From positions 1-5,804 of the forward strand of contig CAZBXB010000041.1 in NCBI GenBank assembly GCA_964496075.1: a stretch of 5,804 bases of DNA, read 5' to 3'. Positions within the stretch are counted from its first letter, which is position 1, and every line of letters starts with the position of its first letter. Shown here one piece after another: positions 1 through 5,564 of this stretch. The translations under genes and the position numbers were made by a program. Below the pieces are notes generated by a model that saw only the letters and a program-made list of their open reading frames with translations, made no database searches and was not told the origin of the DNA. The stretch comes from UBA1372 sp964496075 (GTDB taxonomy: Bacteria; Patescibacteriota; Microgenomatia; UBA12405).

Positions 1-1220
1 TCGATTAAACTCTTAATTTTGTCAAAAATGTTTGAGAATTTTTTACCCCCTTTTGAAGTCTTTTGATTTTCCTGGTGATGGCGACTATACATTAGTAGAC
101 CAATAGCACTGGTAAACATAGGGGTATTAATGTCATCAATTAGTCCACCAATGTCCTGAGGAGCGGAAATTCTTATGGGTAAATTTAAAATTTTACCGGC
201 AATTTCCTGACAATTGACAGTTAAACTACCGCCACCTGTTAGGACAATGCCGGCCGGGATTGAATCGACTAGGGTGCTGTTGTCTATCTCTTGTTTGACT
301 AAACTAAGGATTTCTTCGAGTCTGGGTTTGATGATGCCATTGATGGCAGTCTGGACAGATATCTTTCTTTTGGTGGTACCAATTTGTTTTTCTTGTAAGT
401 CAACTTCGTCGGTAAAACCCTCCTTTTCAATTTTATTAAGGTAGATTTTTAATTTCTCGGCTTCGTCAATCGACAGTCTAAGGCCGATAGCTAGATCGTT
501 GGTAATATTATTGCCACCAATAGGAATGACAGTGGAGTGGGCTGGTGAGGCTTGGTTAAAAACAGTTAAAGTGGTGGTGTTGCCGCCAATATCAACTAAA
601 ACTACACCAAGCTCTTTTTCTGTGTCAGTAAGAGCAATATGGGCAGCAGGTAGACCGGAGTAATTGATGGAGATAGCCTTAACACCAATTTGATCAAGGC
701 TCTTTTGGAGATTTTTGAGTGCCGGAGTAGAGGCCATAATGATATGGGCTTCGACTTCGAGTCTGACACCGGTCATGTTGATGGGGTCAACTATTCCCTC
801 TTGGCCATCGACAATATATTTTCGAGGAATAACATGAATGACTTGTTTGCCAGCTGGCAGAGTAATGGCTTTGGCGGCATCAATGGCACGGGAGACATCT
901 TGGGGGGAGATTTCATTTTGAGGGTCGCTGATAGCTACTACACCTTGTGAATTGACCGATTCGATATAAGGGGCGGAAATTGAAACATGGGCGGAGTTGA
1001 TAGACATGCCGGCCATCCTTTCGGCAGATTCGACGACTTTGGTTAAAGTTTGGATGGCTTGTTCGATGTTGACGATTTGGCCTTTTCTAAAGCCAATAGC
1101 TGGTTCGACCGCAACAGCCACAATATTGGTTTTATCTTCTTGTGGAAAATATTGACCAATTAAAGCGACGATCTTGGAAGATCCAATGTCAATAATATTA
1201 ATTATTTTGGATTGTTGCAT
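1..1220 (-). CDS. ftsA: Cell division protein FtsA, C-terminus cut by window edge
   Basis: FtsA is the actin-like ATPase that tethers FtsZ filaments to the inner face of the membrane and links them to septal wall synthesis. The visible 406 residues start at the ATG at 1220 and run off the left edge with no stop. Actin-fold signatures are in order: phosphate-1 loop DIGSSKIVALIG (11-22), an SHS2/1C domain at about 80-162 including VDGQEGIVDP (137-146) and GVRLEVEAHII (151-161), phosphate-2 loop VDIGGNTTTLTVF (209-221), and the adenosine motif GIVLTGGGSL (324-333). After a polar linker (about 381-395), the last residues, SNIFDKIKSLI, look like the start of the amphipathic membrane-targeting helix that ends this family, so little is missing. 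The start overlaps the end of the ftsQ-like gene by 23 bases, and no Shine-Dalgarno sequence precedes it, which suggests coupled translation. Identification is firm. Confidence 0.95.
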   Translation of the reverse strand, partial: MQQSKIINIIDIGSSKIVALIGQYFPQEDKTNIVAVAVEPAIGFRKGQIVNIEQAIQTLTKVVESAERMAGMSINSAHVSISAPYIESVNSQGVVAISDPQNEISPQDVSRAIDAAKAITLPAGKQVIHVIPRKYIVDGQEGIVDPINMTGVRLEVEAHIIMASTPALKNLQKSLDQIGVKAISINYSGLPAAHIALTDTEKELGVVLVDIGGNTTTLTVFNQASPAHSTVIPIGGNNITNDLAIGLRLSIDEAEKLKIYLNKIEKEGFTDEVDLQEKQIGTTKRKISVQTAINGIIKPRLEEILSLVKQEIDNSTLVDSIPAGIVLTGGGSLTVNCQEIAGKILNLPIRISAPQDIGGLIDDINTPMFTSAIGLLMYSRHHQENQKTSKGGKKFSNIFDKIKSLI

Positions 1221-1566
1221 ATGGGTGTGTCAGACTTAGATCGACTAATGTGGCCGATCTGTTTTTAATTTTAACCATTTTGTCGATTTTTTGTAAGACT
1301 GAAAGTTGTAGCCAAAGATCTTTTTGATCCGACAAAATGACCTGAGTCTTGTGGCCATCTTGCATGACTAAAAAGCTAATTTTGTGATTGTATGGATCAA
1401 TGGTGAGGTTAGAAACATCAAGATTTTTATCAGCAATCAGTTTATCGATTTTGTATTTGGTCTGATTTTGACTTGATTGTGGTGTGGGTATACCTATTTT
1501 GTTGGTAAAGAGATAAAAAGCAATTACAGAAACGATGGCGATAAAAATGAGAATTATTTTAAACAT
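1198..1566 (-). CDS. ftsQ: Minimal FtsQ-like division protein (bitopic, no POTRA domain)
   Basis: This is a 122-residue protein with a short cytoplasmic start, one hydrophobic membrane segment (about 3-20) and an extracytoplasmic tail, the topology of FtsQ/DivIB. Residues 62-118 resemble the last part of the FtsQ beta domain: a strand pair around KISFLVMQDGHKTQVILSD (62-80), a helix with the pattern LWLQLSVLQKI (84-94), and a strand ATLVDLSLTHPYATI (105-119) matching the family's final 'VDLR' strand. That part of E. coli FtsQ binds FtsB/FtsL. Only about 40 residues lie between the membrane segment and this region, too few for a normal POTRA domain; usual FtsQ length is about 250 or more. Position between murG and ftsA is the classic ftsQ place. 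It overlaps murG by 8 bases (ATGTTTAA) and ftsA by 23. Family assignment rests on context plus the C-terminal pattern, so it is moderate. Confidence 0.68.
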   Translation of the reverse strand: MFKIILIFIAIVSVIAFYLFTNKIGIPTPQSSQNQTKYKIDKLIADKNLDVSNLTIDPYNHKISFLVMQDGHKTQVILSDQKDLWLQLSVLQKIDKMVKIKNRSATLVDLSLTHPYATIQNN

Positions 1567-2629
1567 ATTTGTAAAGGAGGTCTAAAATTTGATTATTTTG
1601 AACTGGTTTGATGTGATTTTTGGTGGTTTTGAGGCGAGACAGGTGGTTGATGGCTTGATATAGCTTGTTCGGAGTTAAATCTTTTTGGTCAATAATGATA
1701 GTCAGACGGGGAAGTTTGTGTTTGACCCAAAGGGCATTCTTGGCTTGTTCGTTTTGCTGACTAAAGGGTAGAGGTATGAGAATGGATTTTTTACCAAGAG
1801 CCACAATCTCTTGGCAATAGTTGGCTCCGGACCGATTAATTATAAGGCTGGAAGTATTTAAAACCCAACCTATGTCGTCTTTGCCAACATATTTACTTAA
1901 GTAATAATCCGGATAGTTTTTAGTTTGCTTTTTTGTCAGTTGGTAGTCAAGGATACCGGTGTGGTGGATGATTGTGTATTTCTGGCTTAATTTCTTGGCT
2001 ATTTTTAGAAATGTTTGATTAATAGATGAAGAACCTTGATTGCCGCCACTAATGAAAATTAGTGGTTTATTGCCAAGCTTTTGACTTAATTTTGAATAAG
2101 TTTTTGTAGTTGTAGAAAAAACTTCTTGTCTAATAAGATTGCCGGTTATTGTTTGTTTGTGTTTGGGGATATTGGTAAATTTTGTGGGAAAAGATAGGGC
2201 GACCTGGTTGACAAAAAAGGAGTTAATTTTGGTGCTAAGAGAGGCGGTGGTGGTTTGTTCGTGTGTAATAGAAGGGATACGTTTGAGCCAAGCGCTTATA
2301 ATAACGGGCACAGAAATGTATCCTCCGAAGGAAACAACAATATCGGGCTTGACTCGGTTGATTATCTTTTTTGTGTCAAAGATGGCTCGAATAGTTTTNN
2401 NNNNNNNNGACTTAGGTAGTGAGTTTCTATCAAACTTACCGCAATCAAGTTGATAAATGTTTTTACCCAAAAGTGGCCTGAGACTATTTTTTATATGAGT
2501 TTCAGTTTTGTAAGAGTGAGAAATATAAAAAATTTGCCAGTTGATTTTGGTATCATTTTTTAGTTGGCGAATTAGCTCAATAGCCGGAGTATGGTGTGTG
2601 CCGGTGATGATGATTGTTTTTGATAGCAT
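1559..2629 (-). CDS. murG: MurG-like lipid II synthesis glycosyltransferase, with an N gap inside
   Basis: MurG transfers GlcNAc from UDP-GlcNAc to lipid I on the cytoplasmic side of the membrane, making lipid II, the FtsW substrate. The 356-residue frame has the GT-B family marks: FGGYISVPV (101-109), HEQ (123-125), GNLIR (163-167), the second Gly-rich loop ISGGNQGSS (193-201), and the UDP-binding region NRSGANYCQEIVALGKKSIL (265-284), with the acidic residue at 274 and then IPLPFSQQNEQAKNA (285-299). Length is normal for the family. The N-terminal glycine loop, usually GGTGGH, is changed to TGTHHTPA (9-16), keeping a His but losing glycines. Residues 74-77 are unknown because of ten Ns (2399-2408); the frame is open on both sides, and spacing is near that of normal MurG. 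It starts 4 bases after the ftsW stop and ends overlapping the ftsQ-like gene by 8 bases. No Shine-Dalgarno sequence is visible. Confidence 0.9.
   Translation of the reverse strand: MLSKTIIITGTHHTPAIELIRQLKNDTKINWQIFYISHSYKTETHIKNSLRPLLGKNIYQLDCGKFDRNSLPKXXXXKTIRAIFDTKKIINRVKPDIVVSFGGYISVPVIISAWLKRIPSITHEQTTTASLSTKINSFFVNQVALSFPTKFTNIPKHKQTITGNLIRQEVFSTTTKTYSKLSQKLGNKPLIFISGGNQGSSSINQTFLKIAKKLSQKYTIIHHTGILDYQLTKKQTKNYPDYYLSKYVGKDDIGWVLNTSSLIINRSGANYCQEIVALGKKSILIPLPFSQQNEQAKNALWVKHKLPRLTIIIDQKDLTPNKLYQAINHLSRLKTTKNHIKPVQNNQILDLLYKYV
2399..2408. other. Assembly gap (10 Ns) inside murG
   Basis: Ten consecutive Ns interrupt the murG frame at codons 74-77, so the window is a scaffold or has masked bases. 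The reading frame is open and MurG-like on both sides with the gap counted as 10 bases. The true insert is therefore probably 10 bases or differs from 10 by a multiple of three, unless the gene is broken here. Confidence 0.97.
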
Positions 2630-2633
2630 TATC

Positions 2634-3665
2634 TTATTTTACAGCTTGTCGGTAAATGTTTTCTAAAAGTCCGACTGCAATTAGAAGGGATAAAAGAGAC
2701 GAACCACCGTAAGAGATGAAAGGCAGAGAGACACCAGTTAAAGGGATAAGGCCGGTGACAGCTGATATGTTTATGGCTGATTGGACAAAAATCCAGGTAG
2801 CCAGTCCAATTGAAAACAACTGTTGAAAGTCATTTTTGGCCTTATGGGCGATATTAATAATATTTTTAATAAGCAGATAAAGAACAAAAAAAAGAAAGCT
2901 TATACCAACAAAACCAATCTCTTCACCAATGATAGCCAATATAGAATCGGTGCTAATTTGGGGAACAAAGCTAAATTTGGCAATAGAATTGCCTATACCT
3001 TTACCAAAGAGAGTACCGGAAGCAAGACTGATAGTTAATTGTTGGCTGTGATAATTTTGGTTAAATCTATCGAGACGATAGGGAGAGCTAATAATAGCCA
3101 AAAAGAGACCAATAGAAGCCACCAAAATAATTAATAAGACATCTTTGAAGTTTGACTTGGAGAAAAAATAAATTGAAAAAATAATACTAGCAGACAGAAT
3201 GGTGGTGCTTAAGCTGGGTTGAAATAAAATAAGGGCCAGAGGTGGCAGAGCTAAGAGGGCTAAATTTTTAAGATTGATTTTATCTGGTTTGGAAAAAAGA
3301 TGGGAAAAAAACAGCAGACTGGTTATCTTAAAGATTTCGGATGGTTGAAAACGAAGAGGACCTAAATTCAGCCATCTTCTGGCACCAAAGACGGTGTGGC
3401 CTAGACCAGGGATGTAAACAAGGGTCAGAGAGATAACTGAGATAAGATAGATTAATGGGGTAAGCCCTTTGATTTTATCGATATTAATATTGGCCATAAT
3501 AAGGTAAAAAATGGTACCAACGGCTATCCAGATAAGTTGTTTTTGGAGAAAAAAGTATTGATTGTCGAAGTTTGTTTGAGCTTCAAAAAGAGAGGCGGTT
3601 GATATAAAGACGGTGCCGATTAAAATTAGGCAATAGGTAATTAAAAATAACTGGTTTTTAAACAT
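2634..3665 (-). CDS. ftsW: FtsW, septal peptidoglycan glycan polymerase (SEDS family)
   Basis: FtsW is a multi-pass membrane glycosyltransferase that polymerises lipid II into glycan strands at the septum, working with a class B penicillin-binding protein. The 343-residue sequence is hydrophobic throughout, consistent with about ten membrane segments. SEDS marks are GARRWLNLG (94-102), FQPSEIFK (106-113), YRLDRF (196-201), SGTLFGKGIGNS (216-227), the extracellular loop STDSILAIIGEEIGFVG (238-254) holding the likely catalytic Asp240, and TGLIPLTGVSLPFISYGGSS (304-323) near the C-terminus. FtsW rather than RodA is favoured by its place directly before murG in a division cluster, since motifs alone do not separate them well. 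One oddity is QPSLSTT (149-155) where the family usually has QPDLGT. Its ATG lies within an 8-base overlap (ATGTTTAA) with the end of the upstream ATP-grasp gene. Confidence 0.93.
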   Translation of the reverse strand: MFKNQLFLITYCLILIGTVFISTASLFEAQTNFDNQYFFLQKQLIWIAVGTIFYLIMANINIDKIKGLTPLIYLISVISLTLVYIPGLGHTVFGARRWLNLGPLRFQPSEIFKITSLLFFSHLFSKPDKINLKNLALLALPPLALILFQPSLSTTILSASIIFSIYFFSKSNFKDVLLIILVASIGLFLAIISSPYRLDRFNQNYHSQQLTISLASGTLFGKGIGNSIAKFSFVPQISTDSILAIIGEEIGFVGISFLFFVLYLLIKNIINIAHKAKNDFQQLFSIGLATWIFVQSAINISAVTGLIPLTGVSLPFISYGGSSLLSLLIAVGLLENIYRQAVK

Positions 3666-4704
3666 GTTTGATAATTTGTTTTGAAATTTTGCCCTGTGCG
3701 TTTCGAAGACTTATCTGAGTACCGGTTATGTTTTTGTTTAAAAATCTATCTTGTTCGTTTTGTTGATTAAAATTTAGTTTTAGATTTAGAAACTCGGCAA
3801 TGTGGAAATATAAAAGTGGAGTTAAATTGTTTTTTAGCTCAAGCTGGGTGTAAAAATTAAATGAAGCTGTCAGTCTAGGATTGCACTCAAGTAAATAAAC
3901 CTTATTGTTGGTATCGACAAAATAATCCAAACCAAAGAAAGCTCGATAATTTAAATCACCAAAAAGATGGTTGACCTTTTGATTAATAATTTTGATTTGG
4001 TCGGTAACTTTTTGATCAAGGTCGACCGGCCAGGATCGACCGGTGGTGGCAAAGATGTTACTGGAGTGTTTGGGATTATTAAGCTGTCTCGCTAAAGGTC
4101 CATAGATAACTTGAGATCGATACAAACAGGCGTTTAGTATAAGACTTTTTCCTTCTAGGTATGGGGAAAACTTAACTAAGGTGTTTGATGGAAGTGGTAA
4201 ATTAGTAGGATCGTTAACTAGATAGGTACTGTTGCCTGCCCAACCTGTTTTGGTTTGAATAATGAGATTAGTTTGATCAAAAGTCTGTTGATATTTAGTA
4301 ACATTTTGGGCAGTTAGCCTGTCTATTGAGTTGGGAATAGTGCTGATGTTGTATTTTTGACATAGCTTGCTAAAGTTGATCTTGTCTTCCAGCATAAGGT
4401 TAAGTTTTCGGGGGTTTGCTAAAAGTTTCCAATTGTATTGACGACATAAAAATTCGATTTTAGCAGAAGGCTTAAAAGGCATGATGGCTGGCTTGGTTTG
4501 ATTTTGTTGACAAGTTTGGGAAATGAATTGAATTGTTTTGGGATCAGCTAAAAGTGAAGGACTGCTTTTATGCTTGGTATTTTTGGCTGATAGAATAAAT
4601 ACATTTTTTAGTTGGGGTAGATCGAGGCTAAGGTAGGGATCGATAACCGGAAAAAAAATAGAATAGCCTGACTTGTTAATAATTTCCTGATTGGATATGG
4701 TCAT
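3658..4704 (-). CDS. ATP-grasp ligase-like protein, substrate unknown
   Basis: ATP-grasp enzymes activate a carboxylate as acyl-phosphate and join it to an amine or similar nucleophile. The 348-residue protein has a weak N-terminal domain (about 1-93), then LLANPRKLNLMLEDKINFSK (94-113), which opens the ATP-grasp fold. The ATP-binding strand and loop LIIQTKTGWAGNST (147-160) follows, with Lys152, then VKFSPYLEGKSL (177-188), GLDYFVD (258-264) and the metal-binding strand LLECNPRLTASFNF (271-284), where Glu273 and Asn275 are the expected Mg ligands. The pattern is closer to the carbamoyl-phosphate-synthase/biotin-carboxylase type than to RimK/LysX, so the substrate cannot be named. It overlaps the PLP enzyme gene by 4 bases (ATGA) and ftsW by 8, placing it firmly in this operon. 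A nearby LysW-like frame makes an amino-acid-to-carrier ligase role conceivable, but this is inference. It does not look like Ddl or MurD. Confidence 0.82.
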   Translation of the reverse strand: MTISNQEIINKSGYSIFFPVIDPYLSLDLPQLKNVFILSAKNTKHKSSPSLLADPKTIQFISQTCQQNQTKPAIMPFKPSAKIEFLCRQYNWKLLANPRKLNLMLEDKINFSKLCQKYNISTIPNSIDRLTAQNVTKYQQTFDQTNLIIQTKTGWAGNSTYLVNDPTNLPLPSNTLVKFSPYLEGKSLILNACLYRSQVIYGPLARQLNNPKHSSNIFATTGRSWPVDLDQKVTDQIKIINQKVNHLFGDLNYRAFFGLDYFVDTNNKVYLLECNPRLTASFNFYTQLELKNNLTPLLYFHIAEFLNLKLNFNQQNEQDRFLNKNITGTQISLRNAQGKISKQIIKHV

Positions 4705-5525
4705 CTGTTAGTGCCGGTAAAAATAACTAAGGGGTGGGAGCCTACATCAATATTGGTTGATCTGGCTTTAACTAGTCCAGCTAGAGCCATGGCTGATTCC
4801 GGAGAAGTGCTGATATTGTTGGATTCAAGATAATCTAATTGCTTTTTGATTTGACTATCGGTTATGACCAGTCCCCCACCCCCAGATTTATTAATAGCGC
4901 TAATAACAGCTTGCTTTAAGGGTAAAAATTTAACTGATAAAGAATCGGTTAAGCTGGTAGTTTCAGCTAGATAATCGTGATCAAAATGTTTGGAGATGGT
5001 GGGATTATTGGCAGGCTGAACGGCAAATAATTTGGTGGTTTTTGGGATTTTTTGGCTAATACCAAGTAAGGTAGTGCCACTACCAACTGGTATAAAGATA
5101 CTGGTAACTTGCGGAAGCTGGTCAATGATTTCTTGGCCTATTTGAGCGTAACCCTCTAAAGCTGATGGGTCGGTAGATTGTCTTAAGAAGTAGGCATTAT
5201 TCTTTTTAGCAAACTTAAAGGCAGAACTGATGGGCTTGGGGTCGATAATGACATGGTTATTTTTTGTTTTAATTAGCTTAAGCTTGTTGGGATTGATTTT
5301 TGGAGACAGGAAAATGGTCAGATCAATATTGGCCTTTTGACAGAAGTAGGAGGCGGAGATAGCGGCGTTACCGGTAGAAGAGATGACTGCTTTGGTGGTA
5401 AAGCCTAGTTTGCGCAAATTTTCGACTTGGTAGGAAAGGGCGCGGTCTTTGGCGGATCCGGTTGGATTGTGGTCTTCTCTCTTGATATAGAGATCATCAA
5501 GCTTGATTATGGCTGTTTTGGACAT
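4701..5525 (-). CDS. Threonine-synthase-like PLP enzyme (fold type II), compact
   Basis: This 274-residue protein belongs to the pyridoxal-phosphate beta family (threonine synthase, threonine dehydratase, cysteine synthase), which carries out beta- or gamma-replacement/elimination on amino acids. It shows YIKREDHNPTGSAKDRA (13-29) with Lys26 as the Schiff-base lysine, SSTGNAAIS (49-57) for the cofactor ring, the phosphate-binding loop VGSGTTLLG (147-155), STSPESAMALAGL (239-251) typical of threonine synthases, and TGT (270-272) at the end for the pyridine nitrogen. It is shorter than usual (about 310-450) and starts almost at the active-site lysine block, lacking the N-terminal TPL region and any zinc ribbon. 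The usual GSFKDR is GSAKDR. No upstream in-frame extension is possible without running into the divergent gene region. It is first in the minus-strand operon. Actual reaction is unknown; threonine synthase is only the closest family. Confidence 0.85.
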   Translation of the reverse strand: MSKTAIIKLDDLYIKREDHNPTGSAKDRALSYQVENLRKLGFTTKAVISSTGNAAISASYFCQKANIDLTIFLSPKINPNKLKLIKTKNNHVIIDPKPISSAFKFAKKNNAYFLRQSTDPSALEGYAQIGQEIIDQLPQVTSIFIPVGSGTTLLGISQKIPKTTKLFAVQPANNPTISKHFDHDYLAETTSLTDSLSVKFLPLKQAVISAINKSGGGGLVITDSQIKKQLDYLESNNISTSPESAMALAGLVKARSTNIDVGSHPLVIFTGTNR

Positions 5526-5564
5526 ATAATAGAATATTATAGATTCAAATGACTAAATATAAAA
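5526..5564. promoter_or_regulatory. Divergent AT-rich promoter region between the dcw operon and the LysW frame
   Basis: These 39 bases are all that separate two divergent starts, so promoters for both directions should lie here or extend into the genes. A perfect TATAAT occurs on the plus strand at 5525-5530, about 35 bases before the LysW ATG. Another occurs on the minus strand at 5541-5536, ending 10 bases before the ATG of the PLP enzyme. The latter would give a leader of only a few bases, so the operon mRNA may be nearly leaderless, which fits the lack of a Shine-Dalgarno sequence. No convincing -35 box is seen for either, and in such AT-rich DNA a TATAAT can arise by chance. Confidence 0.45.

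Noticed and set aside
214..444. Plus-strand open frame of 76 codons
   Set aside because: It lies opposite the ftsA frame, has no family pattern, and the minus-strand frame there is clearly FtsA.
690..950. Plus-strand open frame of 86 codons
   Set aside because: It is a shadow of ftsA on the other strand with no recognisable motifs.
1575..1580. AGGAGG on the plus strand resembling a Shine-Dalgarno site
   Set aside because: It is on the strand opposite to all nearby genes and has no plus-strand start with a credible frame behind it; it encodes the end of MurG in reverse.
2139..2453. Plus-strand open frame of 104 codons across the N gap
   Set aside because: It is antisense to murG, runs through the Ns, and shows no family features.
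2823..3038. Plus-strand open frame of 71 codons rich in Lys/Asn
   Set aside because: It is antisense to ftsW, and its composition is what the reverse of membrane-segment codons gives.
4022..4043. Direct repeat TCGACCGG twice, 14 bases apart
   Set aside because: It is inside the ATP-grasp gene, explained by the codons for GRSWPVD, with no further copies or symmetry to suggest a site.
4868..4883. C-rich run that is G-rich on the minus strand, considered as a G-quadruplex
   Set aside because: Only two G-runs are present, and they simply encode the glycine-rich loop SGGGG of the PLP enzyme.
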